44,596 nucleotides of DNA from assembly GCA_002084955.1 (NCBI GenBank), contig MZGJ01000003.1, positions 1 to 44,596 of the forward strand. Direction: 5' to 3'. The position numbers were made by a program, and so were the translations under genes. Shown one piece after another: positions 7,429-15,747 of this stretch. The notes below the pieces were generated by a model that saw only the letters and a list, made by a program, of their open reading frames with translations, made no database searches and was not told the DNA's origin. Position 1 is the first letter of the stretch. Each line of letters starts with the position of its first letter. The DNA comes from a candidate division CPR3 bacterium 4484_211. Its GTDB lineage: Bacteria; Patescibacteriota; 4484-211.

Positions 7429-8496
7429 TCAGTTCACCACCAGTCTCTCTGCTTCTACTTCCACTTTTTCCATCTTAACTATTTTAACCAAAATAAGCAA
7501 CTTGAAAAATAACCAAAAAGCAAAAAGGGCGCCCAAGCTGGTAATCGTATTTAGATAAAACAAAGCCATAAAAGTAAATGCGGCTAAAATCGGTCCCAGC
7601 CACGGCCGCAGTGGCTCCAACAACTGATCTATTTGATCCTGAATCATTACTCCTAACCCCGCCCCAACTATTTCGCCAGGATCACCTGAAACCGGTTCTT
7701 TAATCATCCCCTGTTCGTCTATTTCTACTGTTGACAAAAAACTTTCCACTATCTCCACAGGCATTCCCAAACTCTGCAGCTGTGCCTCATACTCTTTAGG
7801 GATTTTGCCCTCCTCCACCAAAGACCTTAATTCTTCGGGCAGGGGCTCTTCTCCCTGCAAAAACTTATCTAACCAAGCATCATCACTGGTGATTCCCTGC
7901 ACATCTCCTACCCAACTTTCCAGGCTGGATTTGGTAATCTCAGCTACTTGTTCCCCAATCATTCTCATTAAAAAATCGGGAATTTCAAACTTAAAATGGG
8001 ACAGCCATATTGGTGACAGCCAGAACACCTGCAAAGAGACAAGAAGAGACAAAAAAATGCCCAATCGCTTAAACCATGGCAACAATAAATGCGCACAGGA
8101 AAACTTAAGGTGGTTTTTAACATCTCTTTCCAACCTGCGGCCAGCAAACCCCAAAACTAAAACCAAACCTGCCGCCATGAACAAGCCAATATAAACAGCC
8201 CACTCTTGATTGTGGAAAATCTGGTACCGGTAATAGAGCAAGCCAAAGAACAATCCTCCCCAAATCATCAAGCCCCCAAAGAGCAAGCGTTTCTCCCGGA
8301 CAAGTACAGCAAAAAGCCCCCAAAAACCCAAAAAAAGCGCCCAAGCCAAACCGAAGTTTACAAAAACCGTCCACCAAACTGCCGGCTTGCCCAGCAGAGA
8401 GATAATTAAGTTGTCAGCAGAGAACCAAAAAACAAAAAAGGCGACAGCGGCAAGAAGAACAAAACTTAAACCAACCACAATTTGCTTTTTAGACAT
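7429..8496 (-). CDS. polytopic membrane protein, unknown function
   Basis: 355 residues, not recognised. Four hydrophobic helices fill the first ~120 residues. Another lies at about 145-170 (FLSLLVSLQVFWL). A soluble acidic segment of ~110 residues (about 175-285), presumably outside the membrane, precedes two C-terminal helices (about 290-345). The lysine/glutamate-rich tail MEKVEVEAERL should be cytoplasmic. It is the first gene of a minus-strand run (zinc-ribbon protein, tRNA-Ser, histidine kinase), which may mean a shared envelope-sensing role; that is inference only. The ATG lies about 10 nt downstream of an extended -10, so the mRNA is probably leaderless. Confidence 0.7.
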   Translation of the reverse strand: MSKKQIVVGLSFVLLAAVAFFVFWFSADNLIISLLGKPAVWWTVFVNFGLAWALFLGFWGLFAVLVREKRLLFGGLMIWGGLFFGLLYYRYQIFHNQEWAVYIGLFMAAGLVLVLGFAGRRLERDVKNHLKFSCAHLLLPWFKRLGIFLSLLVSLQVFWLSPIWLSHFKFEIPDFLMRMIGEQVAEITKSSLESWVGDVQGITSDDAWLDKFLQGEEPLPEELRSLVEEGKIPKEYEAQLQSLGMPVEIVESFLSTVEIDEQGMIKEPVSGDPGEIVGAGLGVMIQDQIDQLLEPLRPWLGPILAAFTFMALFYLNTITSLGALFAFWLFFKLLILVKIVKMEKVEVEAERLVVN

Positions 8497-8505
8497 TCTA
8501 CACCT

Positions 8506-8514
8506 ATCATATCA
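8506..8514 (-). promoter_or_regulatory. extended -10 promoter of the membrane-protein gene
   Basis: On the minus strand TGATATGAT (TG-n-TATGAT) ends 9 nt before the ATG at 8496. No -35 is visible at 16-18 nt. The expected start of transcription is nearly at the ATG. Confidence 0.5.
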
Positions 8515-8580
8515 CTCTTCCCAAACCCCCACTGAGACCTAAGTCTTGAAAGGAGGAAAGAAACAGTCAAGATAGGCTAC

Positions 8581-9744
8581 TTACGAAGTAGCACGGGCGG
8601 CGGAGATAACTTCCCTTTGGTAAGAAAATAAAGCCCCCAGCCCAAACAAAATAGTCGCCAAACCAATAAAGAAATTAAAAATTGGAATCAGACCTAAAAG
8701 CTGATAAACCAGCAGTCCCAAAGCCATTACCAGATAGGGGTTTAGCGACCTGTCTTTTAACAAACCCGCTAAAGAATCACCAAAGAGATAGCTTATAAAA
8801 AAATGAGTTAAGTAAATGCTCAACATCCAAAGAGCAAAAATAATTAATCCTATTGGTATACCCACCACCGAGGCCAAGAAAATAATTACCGCCACAGGCG
8901 TTAGAAAAAGCACCAAAAACCCCAACCCCAAACTCCTCCAAGGTTGAATTAAGACCGTCTCGGCCACCCTTTCCACCTGAAACCGGAAAAAATAAACCAA
9001 GATAATTCCAACCACTAGCGAAGAAACATAGGAATAAACATACCCAGCTAAACCAAAGTTCTTTAAAGAAAACCGCCATCCTTTTCTGGGCGCCGTCCCG
9101 CTTACCTTATTTAGCCCGCCTTTTATCTCGGCCGCAGAACTAATACTCTCCGACTTACCCGCCCGGTAGGTTAGGGAACCGCCAATCCTTGCCGCCGAAT
9201 CTACATTTAGAACACTCGCGCCTACATAAACCGACCGACCTACACTGCCGTCAAGCAGCAATCTACCACACCCTCCAACAACATTCCGACCCACCTCGCC
9301 AGACAAAATCCCCCAACCACCAGCAAAAATCAACCCCCCGCCGATCTTGGTATCAGAAGAAATATCAAGCTGCCCTGCGCCGGCAATAACCCCGTCGCCT
9401 ACTTCAGCCCCCGAAAGATTAACATTGCCGCCCAGCACCACCAAGTCCTGACTCACCTTACCCGTAACAGTCACCAACCCACCTGCCGCATAAACATCGC
9501 CATTTATAGTCCCTTCTATGGCAACCGAACCTCCCGCCACAAAAACATCACCGTTTACCGTGCCTCGGATGGCAACTTGAGTTGCAGCAATAAATAAATC
9601 ATCATCAACTACCTCAGCAGACCCAAGAGCAACAGGATTCTCTCTATCATAAACTACCCGCGCTTCAGCAGGGATAACAAGCACCGCCAACGCAACTACA
9701 ACAAAAATAAGAAGGGTGGAAAACAAAACAAGTCCTTTCTTCAT
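8581..9744 (-). CDS. exported bactofilin-like beta-helix protein with C-terminal membrane helices
   Basis: I start at Met62 of the tracked ORF (9744): it begins a clear signal peptide (MKKGLVLF, hydrophobic core, cut near AEA) and sits just behind a promoter. About 388 residues. Residues ~30-200 are short imperfect repeats of the type G(T/S)VNGDVFVAGGSV and G-x-V-x-x-D-V, the right-handed beta-helix typical of bactofilins/polymer-forming proteins, here on the outside of the membrane. The C-terminal ~170 residues hold four or five transmembrane helices. A polymerising or scaffolding role at the envelope is likely; substrate and partners are unknown. Confidence 0.8.
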   Translation of the reverse strand: MKKGLVLFSTLLIFVVVALAVLVIPAEARVVYDRENPVALGSAEVVDDDLFIAATQVAIRGTVNGDVFVAGGSVAIEGTINGDVYAAGGLVTVTGKVSQDLVVLGGNVNLSGAEVGDGVIAGAGQLDISSDTKIGGGLIFAGGWGILSGEVGRNVVGGCGRLLLDGSVGRSVYVGASVLNVDSAARIGGSLTYRAGKSESISSAAEIKGGLNKVSGTAPRKGWRFSLKNFGLAGYVYSYVSSLVVGIILVYFFRFQVERVAETVLIQPWRSLGLGFLVLFLTPVAVIIFLASVVGIPIGLIIFALWMLSIYLTHFFISYLFGDSLAGLLKDRSLNPYLVMALGLLVYQLLGLIPIFNFFIGLATILFGLGALFSYQREVISAARATS

Positions 9745-9751
9745 CGCCTTA

Positions 9752-9780
9752 AAAATACCAAAGTCCTCCCCAACTGTCAA
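9752..9780 (-). promoter_or_regulatory. promoter of the bactofilin-like gene (leaderless)
   Basis: Minus strand: TTGACA (9780-9775), a 17-nt spacer and TATTTT (9757-9752), then ATG after 7 nt. This placement supports the 9744 start over the longer ORF and predicts a leaderless mRNA. Confidence 0.65.
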
Positions 9781-10043
9781 TTTTATAGTGTGCGCAACTG
9801 TTTCAAAATTCGGGGCGGTAATTTTCCCCAAGATATTGAATTGGGTATTGTTCCTCATAAATACTGTTTGGCAAGATTTACTCCGCGCCGCAGAAAGCCA
9901 CAACGGTAAAGGTGTGGATAAATACATGGCCGAGACATAACTTTAAGATTCCACCGTGATAGCAGACTAAGGCAGTTGTCGGCGGTGATAGAGTTCATGT
10001 CAGGAGACAGTATTCTAAAATACGTGTTAATATATTAAAGAGG

Positions 10044-10664
10044 ATGATAGAGCCGCATTGGGAAAAAAGTCTTTGGCGCAAAGGATATCAACACGTTGCC
10101 GGAATTGACGAGGCCGGCAGAGGAGCCTTGGCCGGCCCCCTGGTGAGTGCGGCCGTTGTCTTTGACCCAACCAAGCCTATCCCAAAAGGCATTAACGATT
10201 CCAAACTTCTTTCTCCTAAAAGACGGCAAGCCCTGGCCTTACAGATCATCAAAACGGCCAAAAACTTTAGCTGGGCACAGATATCCGCTCGCCAAATTGA
10301 CCAAAAGGGTATCAGTTGGGCTACCCAAGAGGCCTTCTATCAAACCGTCCTAGACTTAGAAGAGGAGCCCGACTTCATTTTCTTAGACGCCTACCGCGCC
10401 GCAAAAATTAAAAACATAAGCCAGCAAGCCCTGATTAAAGGAGATCAAAAAATCCTCTCCGTGGCCGCCGCCTCAATTTTAGCCAAAGTATTCCGCGACT
10501 GGCTAATGGCAAAAACCTATGATGCCCTCTATCCTATCTACAACTTTAAAAAACACAAAGGATATGGGACTAAGGAGCACATAACGATTATTAAAAAAGT
10601 GGGAATCTGCCCCATTCATCGCAAAAGCTATCTTAATCCTTTGTGGCAAACTGAAGATGGATAG
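10044..10664 (+). CDS. rnhB: ribonuclease HII
   Basis: 206 residues. It removes RNA from RNA-DNA hybrids and single ribonucleotides from DNA. The signature GIDEAGRGALAGPLV gives the metal-binding Asp22 and Glu23. INDSKLL and the SAxIDxxGI-like stretch (ISARQIDQKGISWA) follow, with the third acidic residue in FLDAY (about 114). The C-terminal HKGYGT and HRKSY motifs are typical. Length fits the family. The next gene, rtcB, starts 17 nt after the stop on the same strand, so the two nucleic-acid repair genes probably share a transcript. Confidence 0.97.
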   Translation: MIEPHWEKSLWRKGYQHVAGIDEAGRGALAGPLVSAAVVFDPTKPIPKGINDSKLLSPKRRQALALQIIKTAKNFSWAQISARQIDQKGISWATQEAFYQTVLDLEEEPDFIFLDAYRAAKIKNISQQALIKGDQKILSVAAASILAKVFRDWLMAKTYDALYPIYNFKKHKGYGTKEHITIIKKVGICPIHRKSYLNPLWQTEDG

Positions 10665-10681
10665 ATACAAAACAGCCAGCC

Positions 10682-11851
10682 ATGGAAGTCATTACCGAAA
10701 CCCGCGTACCACTCTATATCTTTGCCAATAGCAGCTCCATCGAGCCCGATTGTCTGCGGCAGGCTAAAGATATCGCCAATTTAGAGCCGGCTTTTCACCA
10801 TGTGGCCCTAATGCCCGATGCCCATGTAGGCTACGGTATGCCCATTGGCGGTATCCTTGCCCTAAAAGGACATATTTGCCCCAATGCTGTCGGTGTGGAT
10901 ATCGGCTGCGGCATGGTCTTTACCCCCACTAACCTCACCGCCCGGGAAATTGCCAAAAAAGATCTAGAAAAACTTGTCCAGCAAATTATGCGCGACATTC
11001 CCACAGGATTCAACATTCACAAAAAACCCAAAACCGCTCCGCCTTTTTTACAAAACCCCAAACTGCCTTCTGTACTGGAAAAAGAAATTGACCGGGCCCT
11101 TAAATCCTTGGGAACTCTAGGCGGAGGCAATCATTTTATTGACATTCAAAAGGACCAAGAGGGAAAAATTGCCCTGATGATACACTCCGGCTCACGGCAT
11201 TTCGGCTTGTCCATTGCCAAGTACTACCATCAGAAAGCACGGGAAATATGTCAGAAAAAAAACATAGATTTGCCCACCCCCGACCTGGCTTATCTTGAAT
11301 CCGACTCCACCCTGGGGCAAGAATACATTCGCGCCATGAATCTAGCCATGCAATATGCCAAAGAAAACCGCCGCCAGTTAATGGAGGCCACTAAAAAGGC
11401 GGTTAAAGAAATATTCCCTCAGGCAAAATTCGGTCAGGAACTTAACGCCCATCATAACTACGCCGCCCTGGAAACCCACTTTGGAGAAAAAGTCTGGGTA
11501 CACCGCAAAGGAGCTATTAGAGCTGGAGAAAAGGACCCGGTGATCGTACCCGGAAGTATGACCACCCACTCATATGTAGGTGTAGGATTAGGGAATCCTG
11601 ATAGCTTCAATTCCTGTGCCCACGGCGCCGGCAGGAAACTAGGTCGCAGAGAAGCCAAACGCAGATACCGGGTTGAAGAGATTTTAAAAGATATTGAAGA
11701 ACAGGGAGTAATACTCGGGAAAATAAAAAAAGGAGACATTGCCGAGGAATCCCGCTTTTCATACAAGAATATAGAAGAAGTGATAGAAAATCAAAAAGAC
11801 CTGGCCAAAATGGAAATCCAACTTACCCCCCTAGCATCAATTATTGGCTGA
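10682..11851 (+). CDS. rtcB: RNA-splicing ligase RtcB
   Basis: 389 residues, a short RtcB. It joins a 2',3'-cyclic phosphate or 3'-phosphate RNA end to a 5'-OH with GTP and Mn2+. Visible motifs: MPDAHVGYG, the metal-binding GVDIGCGM with Cys76, GTLGGGNHFI, MIHSGSRHFG, the HHNYA block, and SCAHGAGR with the histidine that carries GMP. All catalytic signatures are present despite the reduced length compared with archaeal forms near 480 residues. It follows rnhB closely. Release-factor or archease genes are not adjacent. Bacterial roles are tRNA/rRNA repair, for example after ribotoxin cleavage; the VapC-like protein in this window is one possible local source of broken RNA (speculative). Confidence 0.96.
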   Translation: MEVITETRVPLYIFANSSSIEPDCLRQAKDIANLEPAFHHVALMPDAHVGYGMPIGGILALKGHICPNAVGVDIGCGMVFTPTNLTAREIAKKDLEKLVQQIMRDIPTGFNIHKKPKTAPPFLQNPKLPSVLEKEIDRALKSLGTLGGGNHFIDIQKDQEGKIALMIHSGSRHFGLSIAKYYHQKAREICQKKNIDLPTPDLAYLESDSTLGQEYIRAMNLAMQYAKENRRQLMEATKKAVKEIFPQAKFGQELNAHHNYAALETHFGEKVWVHRKGAIRAGEKDPVIVPGSMTTHSYVGVGLGNPDSFNSCAHGAGRKLGRREAKRRYRVEEILKDIEEQGVILGKIKKGDIAEESRFSYKNIEEVIENQKDLAKMEIQLTPLASIIG

Positions 11852-11856
11852 CACAC

Positions 11857-11902
11857 CAACCTCATGAAGTGCCGGGTACTTCACGGGTACTTCATGAGGT
11901 TG
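11857..11902. terminator. hairpin between convergent rtcB and secD
   Basis: CAACCTCATGAAGT (11857-11870) is perfectly inverted at 11889-11902. The loop and right arm contain an 11-bp tandem repeat, CGGGTACTTCA twice (11873-11883, 11884-11894). The right arm covers the last codons of secD. It serves both strands; T-tracts are weak, so a stability hairpin or bidirectional terminator is likely. Confidence 0.65.
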
Positions 11903-13229
11903 ATTTGTAGACCATCCTGATAAGAGTTCGAGTCACAACAACCCCGGTAAAAAGCCCGACCAAAATACCCAAAGCCAGCGTGGCCGCAAATCCACGTACC
12001 ATACCAGAAATATTTAAAAAGGACCATTCCAACGGATTAAAGAGAACAAAACAGGTAATTAAAGTACACACGTTGGCATCACGAATAGAATCCCAGGCCC
12101 GACCAAAAGCCAACTCCAGGCCCAGCTTCCTATCCTTGCCGCTCCGCATCTCTTCCTTAAATCTTTCAAAAATTAAAATATTGGCATCCACCGCCATCCC
12201 AATAGACAACAGAAAACCCGTTATCCCGGCAAAAGTTAGAGTCACCGGAATCAGACGGTAAAGAGCCAGAGTTACCAAACCATAGATAATCAACCCGATA
12301 TCGGCCAAAAGACCTAAAACTCCGTAATACAACCACATAAATAAAGCTACCATGGCTAATCCCACCAGCCCGGCCCGAATTCCCCTACCCACCGTCTCAG
12401 CACCCAGAGTTGCCCCAATCTGCTTTTGACCTAAAATAGAAATTGGTGCCGGCAGCGCCCCGGCATTTAACTGAATAGCCAGCCTCTTGGCATCATCCAG
12501 AGTAAAGTCGCCTGAAATCACCCCGCTACTTTCAATTACCGACCGAACCGTGGCAATACTTAGGGGCTGATCATCCAAAAAGAAGCCGATGGGCTTTTCC
12601 AAATTCCGTTCAGTAATTTCCTTAGATTTTTTCGCTCCTTCGGCGGTAAACTCAAGTTTAACCTGCGGCTTGCCGCTCTGCGGGTCAAAAACCACTGAGG
12701 CCCGTTTTAGATCCCTACCGGTAAGCCCGGTTTTAATAAATTTGTATTCCTCCGGACCAGCTTTGGGATCCTTTTCCCGCACATCCAACTGAGCAGTTTG
12801 ACCAATTAATTCCAAAGCCTGCTGCGAATCGGCTACTCCAGGCAGTTCCACCACAATCCGATAACTATCCAAAGTCTTCGAGGAATAAACATTAGCTTCA
12901 GAAACCCCGAAGAGATTCACCCGGCGCTCAATTGCCTGCCGCGCCGCCTCCAAAGCCTCATCCCGCAAACTCTCTTCAATAGTACTCATGTCAGCCTCCA
13001 AGACAACCTGAAGGCCGCCCTGCAAATCCAGTCCCCGCCGCAAAGAAATGTCACGATATAAATGGAAACCGAAAACACGGAAATCTAACAGGTCCCCGCC
13101 AATAGATCGGTCTATTTTAAAAGATCGAAATTTAAACTTAACAGGAATATGGGGAAGATCAACAAAAATAGCCAGCAGGGTAATCAGCAGAATTAAAAAA
13201 AATGTAAAACGTAAAGTCCTGGACGACAT
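11892..13229 (-). CDS. secD: protein translocase subunit SecD
   Basis: 445 residues. SecD works with SecF and SecYEG, using the proton gradient to pull proteins across the membrane. An N-terminal helix (about 8-28) is followed by the periplasmic P1 domain with LRRGLDLQGG, the hallmark of SecD. The middle domain (LPGV..., FTLDDAKRLAIQLNAGALPAP) leads to five C-terminal helices with GMAVDANILIFER. It is shorter than the E. coli protein, as usual in CPR. secF is not adjacent: the 3' neighbour is convergent rtcB. It begins 6 nt after rpsI, so it is the last gene of the ribosomal transcript. Confidence 0.96.
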   Translation of the reverse strand: MSSRTLRFTFFLILLITLLAIFVDLPHIPVKFKFRSFKIDRSIGGDLLDFRVFGFHLYRDISLRRGLDLQGGLQVVLEADMSTIEESLRDEALEAARQAIERRVNLFGVSEANVYSSKTLDSYRIVVELPGVADSQQALELIGQTAQLDVREKDPKAGPEEYKFIKTGLTGRDLKRASVVFDPQSGKPQVKLEFTAEGAKKSKEITERNLEKPIGFFLDDQPLSIATVRSVIESSGVISGDFTLDDAKRLAIQLNAGALPAPISILGQKQIGATLGAETVGRGIRAGLVGLAMVALFMWLYYGVLGLLADIGLIIYGLVTLALYRLIPVTLTFAGITGFLLSIGMAVDANILIFERFKEEMRSGKDRKLGLELAFGRAWDSIRDANVCTLITCFVLFNPLEWSFLNISGMVRGFAATLALGILVGLFTGVVVTRTLIRMVYKSTS

Positions 13230-13235
13230 GAAGCT

Positions 13236-13634
13236 TTATCTCTTGGAAAACTGCGGGGCCCGTCTAGCCTTCTTTAAGCCATATTTCTTTCTCTCTTTTA
13301 TGCGGGAATCACGAGTTAACAGCCCCGCCGGTTTTAACTTCTTGCGCCATTCAGAATTCAGCTTCTCCAGAGCCCGGGCAATAGCATGCCGGCAAGCCTG
13401 CAACTGCCCCCTCCTGCCCCCGCCCGCCACTCTCAGAGAAATATCAAACTCCTTTGCCTGACAGCCGACTACCTCAAACGGCTCCATTAGCGTTGGCCAG
13501 TCATCTTTATTAGAAAAATACTCACCGTAAGGAACGCCATTAACCACAAATTCTCCCTTACCTTTACTCAGGATTATCCTTGCCCTGGCATTTTTTCTCC
13601 CTCCCGAAGTCCAAATGGATTTATCGTTGGTCAT
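13236..13634 (-). CDS. rpsI: 30S ribosomal protein S9
   Basis: I choose the ATG at 13634 (Met21 of the tracked ORF) because GGAAAGGGA lies 6 nt upstream; product about 132 residues, the usual size. Family marks: the GGRKNARARI start, GEFVVNGVPYGEYF, the glycine-rich VAGGGRRGQLQACRHAIARAL, and the C-terminal tail ending in SKR, which in S9 reaches the P-site tRNA. It follows rplM, the normal L13-S9 pairing, here attached to the end of the alpha block. Confidence 0.97.
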   Translation of the reverse strand: MTNDKSIWTSGGRKNARARIILSKGKGEFVVNGVPYGEYFSNKDDWPTLMEPFEVVGCQAKEFDISLRVAGGGRRGQLQACRHAIARALEKLNSEWRKKLKPAGLLTRDSRIKERKKYGLKKARRAPQFSKR

Positions 13635-13771
13635 AATTAATCCCTTTCCAGAGCTACCTAGTGAAGCCCCATAAAATTGATTTATATCTACCACTCAAAA
13701 CTTGCTATTTAAAAACATTTAACCCCAAAAGGCCACCTGCCCCTACCAACAAAAATTTGAAGAAACTCCAA

Positions 13772-14200
13772 CTATATCTCCATCTCCTTCAATTTTTTAC
13801 CTCGATGGTCATACTTTTCCCCAGCATAGACAAAAAGCTTTTTCATTACCTGTCGGGACAAACGATTCTTGGGCAGCATGCCTTTTACCGCATGAGTAAT
13901 TAAATACTCCGGTTTTTGGGCGCGCATCTTAGCCGCCGGCACCTCCTTTAATCCACCGGGGTAGCCACTGTGCCGATAGTAAATCTTTTTCTCCTCCTTA
14001 TTCCCGGTCAACTTAACCTTGGCGGCGTTATAAACAATTACATAGTCACCCATGTCCCACTGGGGACTAAAATAGGCTCGGTGTTTGCCGCGAAGGATGC
14101 TGGCAACACGGGTAGCCAGCCGGCCAAGAACCACTCCATCAGCGTTAATCAAAAAACACTCCCGTCTAATCTCGTTGGGCTTGATAGTTTTATTAAACAT
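13772..14200 (-). CDS. rplM: 50S ribosomal protein L13
   Basis: 142 residues, standard length. L13 is an early-assembly 23S-binding protein. Motifs: LGRLATRVASILRGKHRA, GDYVIVYNAAKVKLTG, YYRHSGYPGGLK, and AVKGMLPKNRL. It pairs with rpsI downstream (137 nt from the chosen start) and is separated from rplQ by 143 nt that may hold a 35-codon ORF, so a local promoter is possible but none is convincing. Confidence 0.97.
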   Translation of the reverse strand: MFNKTIKPNEIRRECFLINADGVVLGRLATRVASILRGKHRAYFSPQWDMGDYVIVYNAAKVKLTGNKEEKKIYYRHSGYPGGLKEVPAAKMRAQKPEYLITHAVKGMLPKNRLSRQVMKKLFVYAGEKYDHRGKKLKEMEI

Positions 14201-14236
14201 AGGGTAAAAATCTTATCATTAACCAACAAAAACTAG

Positions 14237-14344
14237 TCATTGACCATCTTCCTCTTTCTGATTTGTATCAACAACCTGCCGTAGCAACCCTCTCTTCAAC
14301 TCCCGGCCCCAAAATCCCCTAAGCAGATCACCACCCAAGCTCAC
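14237..14344 (-). CDS. possible 35-aa peptide overlapping the rplQ stop
   Basis: A GTG whose first base is the last base of the rplQ stop opens 35 codons (VSLGGDLLRG...) ending in TGA at 14237. The product would be basic and amphipathic (GRELKRGLLRQVVDTN). The stop/start overlap suggests translational coupling. It fills most of the otherwise unusually long 143-nt gap between rplQ and rplM. Nothing is recognised; chance is a real alternative. Confidence 0.3.
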   Translation of the reverse strand: MSLGGDLLRGFWGRELKRGLLRQVVDTNQKEEDGQ

Positions 14345-14703
14345 TACTCGTCTTTTACAAACTTTATTATTGCCGTCTCCACTCCATCACCTCTTCTGGG
14401 CCCCAGTTTTAAGATACGCGTGTACCCTCCCGGCCTTTCCTTAAACCGCGGGCCAATTTCCTTTACCAGCTTTTTAATTATATTGGGGTAGGGGAAACTT
14501 GATCGTAATTTAAGAAGATCACTCCGTTGACCACGTTTAGCTTTGGTAACAACCTTCTCTACAAAAGGACGCAGTGCTTTAGCCTTGGCGAGAGTGGTTT
14601 TTATCTCTTCATGCAGAATTAATTGTCGAGCTAAATTCTTAAACAGTGCCCGGCGATGCTTCAAATCACGACCCAGCTTCTTCCCCTTTTTTCGCTTAAT
14701 CAT
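14344..14703 (-). CDS. rplQ: 50S ribosomal protein L17
   Basis: About 119 residues from the ATG at 14703, which gives the standard N-terminus MIKRKKGKKLGR; the tracked GTG start adds five residues with no better ribosome-binding site. Family marks: HRRALFKNLARQLILHEEIKTT, RPFVEKVVTKAKRG and the C-terminal GGYTRILKLGPRRGD. It lies next to rpoA, the conserved rpoA-rplQ pair ending classical alpha operons. Confidence 0.97.
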   Translation of the reverse strand: MIKRKKGKKLGRDLKHRRALFKNLARQLILHEEIKTTLAKAKALRPFVEKVVTKAKRGQRSDLLKLRSSFPYPNIIKKLVKEIGPRFKERPGGYTRILKLGPRRGDGVETAIIKFVKDE

Positions 14704-14769
14704 TTCACCAAAATTCACCGATGCAGAAACATCGGAATCAATCAGATTAAGTCACACACTTAAAACTCC

Positions 14770-15699
14770 TCAGGCAGAACGGTCTTCACCCTGCAAAAAC
14801 TGGCCCAAGGTCTGCGTCAAAAGTTCCACACTCTTGGGACCAACATTTTTAACCTTCTTTAACTTCTCAAGCCCAGCCTTCTTAACATCCTCTATCGTCT
14901 GAATTCCCGCCTCCCGTAAGGCATTCGTTAAACGAGTTGGCAAATTAAATTCTTCTAAATAAACCGGGCGAGGAGGTTTTTGAGGTATTACCCTCTTTTC
15001 TACTTGGTCTTCATGCCAAACCTCACGCACCTCAATATCTCCCTTCAATAAAGCAAAGTGCTCCTCCAAAACGCCGGAGGCCTCCTTTAGAGCCTCCAGG
15101 GCAGTTATAGAACCATCCGTCTTAATGTCAAAAACGATCTGATCCAATCCGGTAACACGGCCAACACGCGCCGGCTCTACCCGATAGGCCACAGTCTTCA
15201 CCGGGCTAAAGTCGGCATCAACCAAGATCAGGCCAACCTTTGACTTTTGCTGATCAACCAAATGGTATCCTCGACCAAACTCCACCTTCAATTCCATTTT
15301 TAGGCGTGATTTTTTGTCCGCCAGATGAGCAAGAACCATATCCTTATTTAAGACCTCAATCCCCGTGGGACATTTTAAATCACCCGCCTTAACTTCACCG
15401 GGGCCCGTTGCGTCCAGAGTAACAATTAACGGCTTGGCAACTTCCATCTTAAAGATAATCTTTTTGATATTAAGAACAAGTTCAATAACATCCTCTCTAA
15501 GACCCGGAACTGTACTAAACTCATGGGGAACCCCATCAATAATCACCTCGGTCACCGCCGCTCCCGGAAGATAAGAAAGCAGAGTCCGCCTTAGACCGTT
15601 TCCAATGGTGTGTCCTAATCCACGCTCAAAAGGCCCCACCACCAAAACCTCCCTGTCTTCTTCTTTCTTTATTTGTATTTTTGGTTCAAATCGCAACAC
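14770..15699 (-). CDS. rpoA: DNA-directed RNA polymerase subunit alpha
   Basis: 309 residues. Alpha dimerises to nucleate core polymerase. The N-terminal domain has GPFERGLGHTIGNGLRRTLLS and the insert domain; about residue 230 a linker leads to the C-terminal domain with FNLPTRLTNALREAGI and the helix-hairpin-helix KVKNVGPKSVELL, which contacts UP-element DNA and activators. Order rpsD-rpoA-rplQ is standard. Confidence 0.98.
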   Translation of the reverse strand: MLRFEPKIQIKKEEDREVLVVGPFERGLGHTIGNGLRRTLLSYLPGAAVTEVIIDGVPHEFSTVPGLREDVIELVLNIKKIIFKMEVAKPLIVTLDATGPGEVKAGDLKCPTGIEVLNKDMVLAHLADKKSRLKMELKVEFGRGYHLVDQQKSKVGLILVDADFSPVKTVAYRVEPARVGRVTGLDQIVFDIKTDGSITALEALKEASGVLEEHFALLKGDIEVREVWHEDQVEKRVIPQKPPRPVYLEEFNLPTRLTNALREAGIQTIEDVKKAGLEKLKKVKNVGPKSVELLTQTLGQFLQGEDRSA

Positions 15700-15747
15700 G
15701 TAAACTTCAGTAAATAAAACTATGTCCTCCCCAAAAGCATCATTCCC

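Noticed and set aside
9745-9927. 61-residue N-terminal extension of the bactofilin-like ORF
   Set aside because: It would bury the signal peptide and lies upstream of the promoter at 9752-9780.
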